Positions 34,310-45,500 of a DNA stretch of 64,000 bases are shown piece by piece; position 1 is the stretch's first letter, and each line of letters starts with the position of its first letter. Position numbers and translations under genes: made by a program. A model generated the notes under the pieces. That model was not told the DNA's origin. It worked only from the letters and a program-made list of their open reading frames with translations, and did not search any database. Source of the DNA: Corella eumyota. Its lineage: Eukaryota > Chordata > Ascidiacea > Phlebobranchia > Corellidae. The stretch lies in the NCBI GenBank assembly GCA_963082875.1, contig OY720102.1, positions 2,294,001 to 2,358,000 on the forward strand. The letters run 5' to 3'.

Positions 34310-37300
34310 TTAAACGGCAATAAGACGGGCTGTATCATCGGTAGTTTCAAAAATAACACCAGTGTTGACTTCAGGTTTCGCGTTAAGATCTTCTTGTCGA
34401 ACTCTTTCTTCGTTTAAAATTTCCGCCACCATCGCAATTTGGAGGTCTTCTTGTACAGAAATTAAAAAGTATTCCATTTTTTTCTTGTCCTTAACAGAAC
34501 TGTTGGCTAATATTGGACTAGCCAGTACTTTCGTTGCAGAAAGAACAGCAAATGCAGGTTTGTGCCCTTTTTGTAGTAAATCAACCACTCCGAAAACACC
34601 AAACACAGTAATCGCAGAAGCTAAAAGACCTGCCCCAACCGAACCTGTAATAACTAGCTCAGTGGCTATTGTGGATGCCACAGCAACACCAAGCACAGGA
34701 GGAGCTAAAAATGATAAACCAACGCCTAAACCTCCCGTTAAAACAGCAGCAGTACCAATACCTCCTCTTTTCAAATTTTTTATAAGATCTTTTTCTGTCT
34801 TTCTAATACGCTCGTAAATTGTGTTAGCCCTTTCCACGAACTCGTTGCGAAATTCTGGTTTTAGAAGATCAGGAATATCGGCGGTGTTAATTTTTTGAAA
34901 GCTTTCAGCAGCAATTTGTGTTGTATTCTTACATAAAACACTCACCCGAACATATCCTCCACATTTCTGTTTTAAATACAGTTAATACAATATAAGTTAT
35001 TTGGTATACATACATTTACAAAAACACACATTAAGAAAATTCACTAATTTAAGTAACAGTTAACTATAGCAACAAAACAGATTTTGTAAGCGCAAAAACA
35101 AATATATTTGGTTAGTAAAATTAAACATTTACGTCTTTCATTTCTGCTTCATAGTAATTAACAATTTCTTCAAACTCTTTTAGAATTCTGAAGTGTTCCT
35201 ACAATTTACAAAACAAAAGTTATCTTTCTCATCCACATAAAAAACTTCTATATTGTTAAAACAACTAACAGTAGAAAAATTTAAAAGATTAAACCAAAAC
35301 CTATACCTTGACCTCATTCCACAAGTCATCTATCTTTTGTTTTAACATTGTTTCAAATTGGCGAAATGAAATTTCATCTCGAGGAGGATTTAACTTTTTA
35401 TCAAATGTTTTAAGAGCTTGTACACGAGCAGTGGAGTGAGTGTATTCATTTAAAACTAACACGCCCTTTAAAAAAAGTTTTAATTTTTAACGTTTTTTAA
35501 ATTTCTTTTTTACCCCGCTACGACACGCAAGCAGCAGAATAAAACAAATACTCTACGGCCAATAAGCCAAGTGTTGTAACAGTCATTTTGTCTATATAGC
35601 AGTTTTATAAAAGTAAATTTGTCCATGTCACTTAAAAATATAATTATGCTGTAGCGGACTTGATTAAGGCGCTATAAACGGTACGAACTCCCGCTGAGCA
35701 AGAACTTAATCAGCAGCATAGTTACCGGGCAATTATAACCTATAATATCCCAAACTGCCACAGGCTCGAGATTGGGCCGGAGTAACTGGTGTTACTCTAT
35801 GTTTAAGTCGCGCATTCGACTTTCCCACATCTAGGATAAAGATATATACAAAAAAATAATAATATTAAAGATGTAATACAAACATTTTTTAGGCCAAAAC
35901 TTTAAGAAATTTTAGTTAATAAATAAATACCTCAGTCGGACATAATTCCTTGTAGTTGGTGAACGCAATTTTTACGTGTTCAAGCCATTTCAATTCATTT
36001 GTTTTCTAGATTTCATAAAAAATAATTTAACAGCTAGGTTCTGGTAAAAGTATTTACTTTGACCGAGTCAAAAATCAACTGAATGAAATATGATTAAGCT
36101 ATACAATCGATAACATTATAAACTGTTAAAGTCAACTCAAGACTTGGTCTAATTACCAATGGTTACCTTAGGCTTATAGTTAGGAAATAAAGTTTCGAAA
36201 TAAAAAATTAACTTTTATTAATTACAACTTTTTATAAATACTTAACACAACAAATACTTTTGTTTCATTCCACAAAGCATCAATCTTTTCTTTTAATTTT
36301 TTTTCAAATTCACGAAATAAAATTTCATCTCGGGGAGGTTTGAATTTCTCTTTAAATGTTCTAAGAGCTTGTGTGCGCGCAGTGGTATGAATGTATTTAG
36401 TTAAAATTGATCCCCCCTTTTACAATTTTAATCTTTAGATTAATTTCAAATGTAATATGACTAGAATGCAATGTATTGGGTTTTATATTAAACTTTATTT
36501 TAATTTTAGGATTAAATTCTAAAGAAATAACTTTACCGTCGTTTTGCAAACTCTATTGTATTCCATTAAGGCGGTTTGCATATTCGCAAGATACTTAGAT
36601 CGGGTTCTTATCTATATAAAAAAAAACATGTTAGCACTGAATTACATAAAATACTATGAAAAATTATAAACATAATTATTAAACGTAAAACATCTTTTAT
36701 AATATATATCGCATACCTCCTCAGGGCTTTTTGCGTATTCAAATTTTCCCATTTCTAACGTTGGAATAAATGACTCGATATATTTTTGGTATTCTTGGCA
36801 AGTCAGAGTCATGTTTTCCACTCTTTTTACAGGCAAGTTTTTGTCAGCAAAAAGTTGTTTGAAAAATTTTTTGACATGATTTAAAAAATCTTTGTTAATA
36901 TCTGCAAAAAAAAGAGTAGATCACATATAAACAGTTTAAATTTAGTCGAAGACCTTTACTTTAGATATATAAATTCTCTTTTTAAGAATATAATCCTATA
37001 ATTAAGCTGCCGATAGTTTTTTACAACGCGGTAGAAGTATATGATGTTAATACCGCCTTACTCATGGGCTACAACATGAACGCATTTAAAACCAAAGAAG
37101 TGACCTCATGCAATGAAGACCAATTGTTCTAAGCACTACGTTTAAGTGTATTTGAATTCTTGGCTTTAAAAAAATGCCACTTGAATCAGAAACACAGCAA
37201 TCTTACCACCCATTCTGATATTGTTCTGAACATGATTGGCTACAAGTCCGTCGGGTCGAGGCAACAAACAGCATTGGTTTGAACTAAAACAAGATCTCAG

Positions 37301-39827
37301 TTTACGTGGTTCGTTATCTTCGTCTAACTTTGTGTTTAAATAATTTTGACCGTTTGCTAATCCACACCGTTCGGGTGGAACATAGTCGCGAACCAAATAC
37401 TTGATTGTCTAAAAAACGACCTTAATAATGTTAGTGTAACCCATGTTAGTGTTTTTTTTTTTTTTTTTTTGTATATATCTTTATCCTCGATGTGGGAAAG
37501 TCGAATGCGCGACTTAAACATAGAGTAACATCAGTTACTCCGACCCAGTCTTGAGTTGCCTGTGGCAGTTTGGGATATTATAAATTATAATTGGCCGATA
37601 ATTTTGTTGCTGATTAAGTGCTGGCTCAGCAGGAGTTCATACCGTTTATAGCGCCTTACTCAAGGGTGCTACAGCATAAGATCAGTGAGGATTGAACCCA
37701 CGACTTCATGTATGGTGTAGCAAGTGTTCTTACCACTACACCACGCTGCCGGTTAGTGTTATTCAATTACATAAACGTAGAAGCATTTTTAAATCTGATT
37801 TAAACTAAACATTGTAACATAGAAAATCGAGCTCAAGTCCCAAAAAGCTACATCTCTTATGTACCTCAAAATTTGCTTTAACAGAAAACGATATGAAATT
37901 TTAGTACCTGGTCTACTGTCTGGTTGACATCAAGGCCCCTTACTTCGTTTAATAGTTGGGAGAGTTGCTAAAAAATAAAATTAATTCACAAAGTTATTAA
38001 TAACTTAATAATAAACCCAGCTTATCCGAATCATGCTTACCATTTACTATACAACTTACCTTGATAAAATCCATATTCGGTTTGTTGATTTTTGATGGGC
38101 AGTTTAACGTAAAATGGGAGCTCATTAGCAAACTTAAGACATTGACTAAGAAGGATTTTTCTTTAGAATCTTTGTTATCAAACGAGCCTTCAGTATCAAC
38201 CAGAAAAACAGCAACCTTTTCGTAAATTCAAAAAAAACTTTAATTGTTGTTTACATTATGTAAACGCGAATAGTTTTTAAAGTATATCCCAAGGAACAAA
38301 TTTTTAGTGTAAAAGGGTTAGAAGTCAATATAACCCTAAAATTTTTTCGTCAGTTTTAGATTGCTGTCCAACATTCACCGGTTTATTGTCTTTTTAGAGT
38401 TTGACAAAGAGTTATTACAAGGTGTTGCTTAAAAGAAGACACATAAAAGGAAGACATGTGCAAGACACGCGTCATAGAAGCAAGACACATCAAACCATGG
38501 ACCTTAATAATGACCGCATTCAATTTAAATTTAACTTATTGTTAAAGACAATATTTAGGATTAGTTAAATAGTTTTACCTTTTTTCCATCACGGCAAGTT
38601 ACAATAAAAGGTTCGTTCAGCATCCAAATTCCACTGGTTTCTGCGCTATCTCCACCTGAAGTCTCAAAAATCCGTTCAAGTTCGTCAGCTGCTGGTGTGT
38701 CCCAATTATCTGCCTAAAAAATAATTTAATTAGACTAAGGGTTATATACTTAAATTAGAATGAGGGTTTGTTATACTTAAATTAGAATTAGGGTTTGCTA
38801 TACTTAAATTAAAATTAGGGTTTGCTATACTTAAATTAGAATTAGGGTTTGCTATACTCAAATTAGAATTAGGGTTTGTTATACTTAAATTAGAATTAGG
38901 GTTTGTTATACTCACCTTTTCCTTTTCCAAGAATCTAACACCAAGATTAAGTAGGAACGATTTCCCGCATTTATATTCCCCGGCAATGGAGAATACAGCG
39001 ACTGGATAATCCATAATTTCTTCGTTTGAAAGAATATCAACGAAATTGTTTCCGACATATTCAATATGGAATGGTTGACCTGAGCCTTCCTCGTGAACAA
39101 TATTAAATACTTGTTTGGCTGTTCGTGTAATGTTACCTTCATTTGGAAAATAGCAATTGTTAAGTAATCATTTAAATATGCTTTAATAAGGAATAGCGCG
39201 ATTGTTAGCAAAAATAAAAGCCTTAAACTTCAATCTTTATTTATAGTCTAGTACAAAGAAAATAATAAGGCAAATGCGGCCGTTTAAAAAAAGTAAATAT
39301 TTGAAAAAGACGGCTAAAAACGTTAACAATTTTTATGGTTGATTCTATTATATTTTAGAAAAGCGAAAAAGTGAATCAGTTCGCTCCAAATAAAAAAAAT
39401 TTCCCTTAATATTGAACGACGGTGTTTAACTATAAAATCGTGTACAACCAACAAAAAAAGTTTTTTAGACTTACTTTGTTCAGGTGGTCGCCAGAAACTG
39501 TCTTCAAACACATCAACATCACTTCTATTTTCTTCCGTATATTCCTAGGAAAAGATATTACTTCGGTTAATATTTGGTCAAACAAATTAAATCGTTATTT
39601 CGTGGGGACGTTAAGTTCAAAACCTAGCTAATGAAGCTAAATAAAATAAACTTTATAAGTGCTTGAACGAAAGTTTTTTGGATCATAAACTGATAACATA
39701 TAACCATAAATTCGTTTTATTTAACTGTTAAAAATTTAAAAAAAGGCAAATTAAACTGAATGCACCCTTATAAAAAATTTACCGAGTCTGAATCAAGTTC
39801 AGTAAACGAAGAATTCCATCCCGACAT
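34310..39827 (-). CDS. GTPase D: complete GBP/atlastin-like gene with its own N-terminus
   Basis: Exons: 39783-39827 (MSGWNSSFTELDSDS), about 39474-39544 (EYTEENRSDVDVFEDSFW), about 38917-39150 (TRTAKQVFNIVHEEG to P-loop AGEYKCGKSFLLN), 38577-38713 (TSGIWML), 38060-38220 (DTEGSFD), 37907-37970, 37205-37412 (LVRDYVPPERC), 36717-36900, 36540-36613, 36260-36420, 35930-36005, 35310-35465, 35130-35200 and 34310-34970. The stalk has two repeat units (TARTQALRTFKEKFKPPRDE; STARVQALKTFDKKLNPPRD). The final exon has the hydrophobic segment GGIGTAAVLTGGLGVGLSFL and a tail ending DDTARLIAV, shared with B. The acidic N-terminus differs from A and C, so the upstream exons are of different origin. In the switch exon the codon before GIW reads as Ser rather than Arg, with the Thr kept. 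It looks intact. The family and function reasoning is as for A. Confidence 0.83.
35645..35858 (+). mobile_element. tRNA-derived SINE, 5'-truncated (copy in D)
   Basis: The same insertion as 23172-23388, carried in the matching intron of the paralogue. Confidence 0.75.
37454..37751 (-). mobile_element. Full-length tRNA-derived SINE with target-site duplication
   Basis: Read on the minus strand it starts at 37751 with GGCAGCGTGGTGTAGTGGTA, which holds a tRNA-type A box, followed by a B box (GGGTTCAATCCT, about 37689-37700). An unrelated body of about 200 bp comes next, then GGATAAAGATATATAC and an A run of about 21. Flanks carry a perfect 9-bp target duplication GTTAGTGTT (37445-37453 and 37752-37760). 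It sits in an intron of GTPase D. The uninterrupted A tail and exact flanking repeat imply a young insertion. Composite SINEs have been described in Ciona; I cannot assign a family name without a search. Confidence 0.92.
38754..38916. repeat. 27-bp minisatellite, six copies, in an intron of GTPase D
   Basis: Six copies of a 27-bp unit (core TTAGGGTTTGCTATACTTAA) lie just after the P-loop exon. The unit length is a multiple of three and free of stops in the exon's frame, so intron read-through would encode a 9-residue repeat (SIANPNSNL). A normal donor precedes it (GTGAGTATAAC), so intron status is more likely. Confidence 0.9.
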
Positions 39828-41365
39828 TTTTTTTACTTAAACCTAGAATACTTTTGCCCTAAATAATAAAATCAACGTCAGTTTACAATTTTATTCATTT
39901 TGCTAAATTTACAAAAAGCTCAGAATCGTAATGTTATTGAGTTTCACTTGAATGCTTTTCAAAAAGAGAGGTAGGTTTGGTTTTGCACTTCTAGCGAATC
40001 GGTTTAGCTCGTATTGCAACAAAAAAAAAACAAAATTTTAACTTGAACGATGGTATGGGCTTCATTCTTTGCACGCAAGTTTTTGTTGCATTAATTTACA
40101 AATAGTTTTCAAAAATTAATAATTGAAAACAATTTAACCACAATTCATAGATGAATATAGCTACATAATATTATATTTATAGCAATTTGTAAATGCAAAA
40201 TTTAAAACCTTCTTCTAATATTGCTAAAACAACTTATTTTAAGACATTTTATAGTAGTTGATATTATTAAAACGAAACTGAAGCACTGACAGTTCTTTTT
40301 TACTGAAAAGTACATTTGGTCTTATAGGTAACTTTTATTTATTTAAAGGGTATTAACGTTTATTACTTAAAGAGGAACTCAACAGCAAAATAAGGCCAGC
40401 TAAAATAATAGTTTAACTTTTCTAGAAAACTTGTAGGACTATAAAACAGCTTATAACCGCATCACAACGTATAGCTAACAAATTCGCGTACAACCTGGTG
40501 ACGTCATAGAGGGTTTGCCGTCGAAGTTTAAAACATCGAATCAGGCTTATTACAGACACAAAAATATTTTTAATTACAGTTTTAAACTCAGTACAGTTTA
40601 GCTAGCCTTATTTTTTTGTTGAGTTCCCTTTTAAGCTGTATAAATTTATGTGTATAAAATATCTTTATGCAAATCTATTTAAAACTTGTGCATAAAACTT
40701 TAAATTTAACACTCATCAACTAAAACTTTTATAATTTCACTCTCTGCAACTTAAAGTTGCACTGTCTATAAATATCCCCTAGGTATTATTCTAAAAGTTT
40801 TTCTGCCGGTACTTTACCTGGTCGTGCGGTTTCCCTTTTTTCTGGCTCGAGTTCTTTTCCTGTTGTTGGAATTATAACTCGCAATTCAAAAACGTCGTAT
40901 CAAATTTCAAATTTCAAGTTTAATAGGGAAATGTATGGAAAGTTCAATATTTGGTTCGGTGACGTTTTTTATTTACTTAATTCATTTATATATCAAACAG
41001 AATTTCGTGGAAAAGATCAAATTGTAACTCCTTAAAGTTATTATCTTTTGTTTTGGCAATATCTTTTGTTTTAAATAACAACCCTGTATTTTCAAACTTC
41101 TTAACAATCTTTATATAAAACGGTTTCCTGTATATATATATATATATATATATATAGCACACTCGCAAACTTGGCTCATTTGAATTAGCAATTTAAATTT
41201 ATAAAACGCAAGAAAATGAAATAAATAAAATTAATATTTGTTTGTCCAACTTACGCGAAAAAAAGTATTTAGTCTACAGATGTTGTATAAAAAAGAATTA
41301 TAAAACACGCAGGTAAAGGAAAAGGGGGTTGTAATAAAAGAACTGCATCGTTTAGTAATGCGTAT

Positions 41366-41434
41366 AACGCAAAGGGCTAAACATCGCATTTCAAATCGTT
41401 TAACGCAAAGGGCTAAACATCGCATTTCAAATCA
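41366..41434. repeat. 36-bp tandem duplication
   Basis: AACGCAAAGGGCTAAACATC and the following bases up to TTCAAATC occur at 41366 and again at 41402. Two copies; non-coding. The open frame over it on the minus strand is a by-product. Confidence 0.9.
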
Positions 41435-41483
41435 CGTGACCAAATATCCGCCCCTGCATGAATGAACATTTCGCTTACGCATA

Positions 41484-41530
41484 ACGATGACGTCGCTTCC
41501 GGTTACGTCACTCTAACCAACGAAAGTAAG
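41484..41530 (+). promoter_or_regulatory. Candidate promoter patch with CRE/ATF- and ETS-like sites
   Basis: In an otherwise AT-rich spacer, TGACGTCG (41488-41495), CTTCCGG (41496-41502) and TACGTCA (41504-41510) are packed together. They are followed by a good splice donor (GAAAGTAAGT, about 41522-41531). This could be a 5' non-coding exon and promoter for the tetraspanin. Inference from motif clustering only. Confidence 0.35.
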
Positions 41531-42543
41531 TTACGGGTATTTTATAGATCGCATTATATAGCAGCTTATTGAAAATTCCGGTAAATGCGATAGAAAATCG
41601 GGCACAGTTTCATTTCCTTTTATCAGGCGTGCAATGCTATGTAGTAAGACTTGATTAATAGTTAAGTTACGTTGACTACATCAGGTCATGATTTGCCTTC
41701 TAATGGATTACGTAAATACGTAGTAACAGAATTGATAATTTTTGTTTAATGGCCCCTATATATATTTAGATTTAAGTTATTTTTTAATGTAAAAAAAGCA
41801 GAAACTATTAGGTAATAAATTTAAATCTTAGATTATTTAAATTTTAAACTTGTTACGATTTTTAAATAATAAAATATAACTTATATATATACATTAGTTT
41901 AATGACCATTAACTTTTTAAAGTAAATTAATAAAGTAAGATACAGTTGTCAATTAGTGAAAATCACATTAATACTTTGTCTTAGCAGTACATCATGTTTA
42001 TTGTGCTATAACGGGTAGGCGATCTAAGTTGCTCACTAATTAAAAGGCGGAAGAATATAGTTACTGTTTTAGAATCTGTTGTTTGTCGAAACGAAGTTTG
42101 TTAATATAACTTTCCTGGCAGTTTGGGGATTTTTTAACACAACAGTAAGCATTACTTTTTTAATTATTGCTTGAACGACCAGAAAAAAAGTTGTTACATT
42201 TTTAATTTTCGAGTTTTCGTTATTAAGCTGATGTGTATTATACCATAAAACAAGGCGTTAATAATAAGGTTTAAATATGCTGTCATCGGGTTGTTATAAA
42301 AACAATGTGACATCCTTTTCACAACAGTTAATTGAGGAAGTATAAGCTCAGCAGAAAAAAACTTACAGCTTATAGCGACATGTTAGCATTTAAAAATTAT
42401 TTTAAGAGCCGGTTTTTAACCTAAAGTCAATGCTAGAAAAATTTACTTTTATTTTTAGATCATTTTTTAAAATAGCAGCATATTTACAAAGGGTTTTTTA
42501 GCCAAATTCTTTAAATTAATAGTTATTAACAAGTGTTCAAATC

Positions 42544-45500
42544 ATGGGAAGATACATTAAAATTCTACTTGTCTGTCTAAACGTACTGTGCATAGTAAGT
42601 AGACATTAATTATTAATTAGTTTATGTTATAATTTGTAATTGTACAACAACATAAAATTATTTAAAGTGTTATGTTACAGAGTTTTGCAATTTTGTAAAT
42701 AATGTATATAGCACCTTAGTCTGTGGTACTTAAAATTTAATTTTCAAAAATACTGAAAAATGATTACCTTAAAAAACCAGGTTGCCCTATTTTTTGTGTG
42801 ACGTAGAAAGTACCAAGTAGCGTAGTAAATGTATACAAGCGAGTACTTTCTACGTCATCCCAAACAAGGCTCCCCCTTTCTTTTTTTAATTAATTTTAAT
42901 TGTAACTTAAAAAGTAGGTGAAATTATTTAAAGTTAAAATCATTTTTGTGTTCAGTGACACCAACTTTATTAATTTTTGAGTTTAAAAATATCGCTAATA
43001 TATGACTTTAAGTGGTGCATGTGCTAAGCAGCAATATATACTTAGTATAGAATAAGAAATGGTTACAAATACATAATAGTAATAAACATTTGCGTAATTT
43101 GCTTACGCAGAACCATTAATAAAATAAAACTCTTTTCAAATGTTTGTATCGAATTTCCATATTAAGAAATCGGAAACACAGTGCCGGTTATGACGTCACA
43201 TATATATTTATTGTGACGTCATTTATTTCTTGTGACCAGGCGTTGGTTAAACGGTTGCGTAGGATTTTTAAAGGCAGAAATGCATGATTATAATAAAGTT
43301 AACTTAAATTAATAAAACCCAATTATAGCCGCACTATTGATTCTATTTTAGTTTATTTAAAATTTACTAAATTTAATATAGATTTTTAATTGGGTGAAAC
43401 ATACCATAACATACTTAAAATCTTTATTTAAACATTATTGCTTAGGATATGTTTTAATTCATTTTTTGATTTTGTCATTTTTTCCGTCGCATTAGTGTCA
43501 TATTTATTGTAAACTTTTTATTCACTGTCATTAATGCGCAAAAAAAAATACGTAAAATAAATAAATTTACAACTAAATAATTAAATTGATTTTTACATTT
43601 GAAAATGTTTAATAAAACTAATTTACAGATAGCGGGGGCTGCTATGCTGGCAGGAGGATTGCTTATCCAATACGAAACCAACTTTCAAAACATTCTGCGG
43701 ACGCTTGCTACCGCTATAACTGACACCCAGTTGGGGGCAATATCGATTGGTCTTATCGCAGTTGGTGCTTTGGTGTTTTTTATTGGTTTTGTTGGTTGTT
43801 GTGGTGCGTTGTCGGACAGCAAAGGGTTGTTAGGTTTGGTAAGTATGGTTAGGAAGAAATTTTAAGTGGTTTATGACGTAATATTAGGAGTTTTATATGT
43901 TGAAAGAAATATCGGAAAACACTTAGGGACCTAATATAGACGTATGTCAAACTACAACGTATATATAATTAAAAACCAATTAGACAAACACAATCACGCA
44001 ATTAATTAATATAATGCCTAACAATTGACGATCACATGTTAGTAACGTATATAGGTCTTGTCTTATCTTATACGCTAATAAGGAAATTATAAAGAGGATA
44101 TGAAGCTATAAATAATAACAGTACAACATTGCTTGTTTTGATACGAATCAATTATTACGTAACACTCCTTAACTATTGTTTATAAAAACATGTCGAATCT
44201 CTTAACTTATGCTATTTAATAGACATTATTATTGGGTCAATATTATCCAAATCAAGTTAAAGCAACTTGAAATTAGATCGGGGTACAAAACACTGGCTAC
44301 ACTACACGAGGTCGTGGGTTCGATCCCCACAGCCCTCATGCTGTAGTGTATTTAAGTAAAAGCGTTTTAAATGGTATAAACTTCTGCTATGCTAACACTT
44401 ATCAGCAGCTTATAATTATAGGAAAATTATGATCTATAATATCCCAAATTGCAAAACGCAACTTGATACTGGGTCGGGAAAACGGTTGTTGCCCTATGTT
44501 TAAGTCGTGCATTCGACTTTCCCACACTAAGTATAAAGAAATGTATAAAAAAATTAAATTTAAAGGGGCGCTTCATTTCGTTGACCTAATTGAATTTATA
44601 AATTTTTTTTAGTATTTTATTTCCGTGTTACTTCTGTTTATTGGCCAACTTACAATCGGGATCGTTGCATTTGTGTACGGACAGCAGGTATATAAATATA
44701 TTAAATATTTCAGTTATAAACTTCATTTTTTATTAACTAAATGGACTTCTATTTGTATTAGTTTTAAGTTACACGCATGGTCATTACACTATTAGGTTAA
44801 TAAAGGACACGGGTTATTACTCTAGCAAACTTACAAAGAAAAATGAGGCTAATTTGGAGAAACAAACGCTGTCCTTAATTTGCCTTTAAAATCGACCTTT
44901 AAAGATAAAAAAACACAAAAAATCATCCTGAACTATCACTTGTTTAGGCTGTAACTGACAAAATAGAAGATGGGTTTCGATTGTTGATCGCTGACTACGT
45001 CACAATAGGAGGAAGCGCCATTTCAATTGTCGACAGTGTTCAATTATTTGTAAGTCATCTTTTATTAATTTTCTATTGGTTGTAGTTAACAAAGAATTGT
45101 TATAATAGATTAGTAAATAAGTACATACGTTCTTATATTTAATTCAATAACAAAACTGCTTTATGTCGCGAGTTGTTTAACTTTACATTTTTTTTTATAA
45201 ATTCGCTAGGTTAGTGTAATACATTAACAATCACTTTATTGTTCAAAAAAATGACTATTAACTTATTATCCTTATAAATAATGGCCATTGTTTAAAATCT
45301 TAATACATTGCAAGTTTTATAAACAGCGTGTGCAAACACATTTTTTAGTCCCTTAAAGGGTATGTTGGTGAATATTTAAACATATTGACAAGGGGAAATC
45401 GAACACAAGACTACACGGGTCAAAAAGAGATTTAAATTAAGTGAACCATGCTAACAAATGAGACAAAATTTAAAAAAAAACATTTTTTGATTATTTTAGT

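Larger units (their letters stand above)
39828..42543. other. Spacer between GTPase D and the tetraspanin
   Basis: 2.7 kb of mostly AT-rich DNA holding the divergent upstream regions of D (minus) and the tetraspanin (plus). It contains a (TA)n run at about 41132-41156, a 36-bp tandem duplication at 41366-41434, and a CG-richer promoter-like patch at 41440-41530. No protein-coding exon was recognised. Confidence 0.6.

Noticed and set aside
15765-34817. Plus-strand frames opposite the last exons of the GTPase genes (15765-16166, 21927-22268, 26897-27154, 34362-34817)
   Set aside because: Antisense shadows of the conserved glycine-rich exon; their conservation follows from the minus-strand coding sequence.
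37680-37751. tRNA gene with A and B boxes on the minus strand
   Set aside because: The tRNA-like part is the head of a SINE: no proper acceptor stem pairing was evident and it runs straight into the SINE body and A tail. The same holds at 62310-62393 and 44300-44340.
38754-38916. Interstitial telomere array
   Set aside because: TTAGGGTTT occurs once per 27-bp unit instead of as pure hexamer repeats, so this is an ordinary minisatellite.
38742-39014. Open frame joining the P-loop exon to a 9-residue repeat protein
   Set aside because: A good splice donor lies at the end of the P-loop exon, as in genes A and C, and the repeat is an intronic minisatellite. Kept only as a note on possible intron retention.
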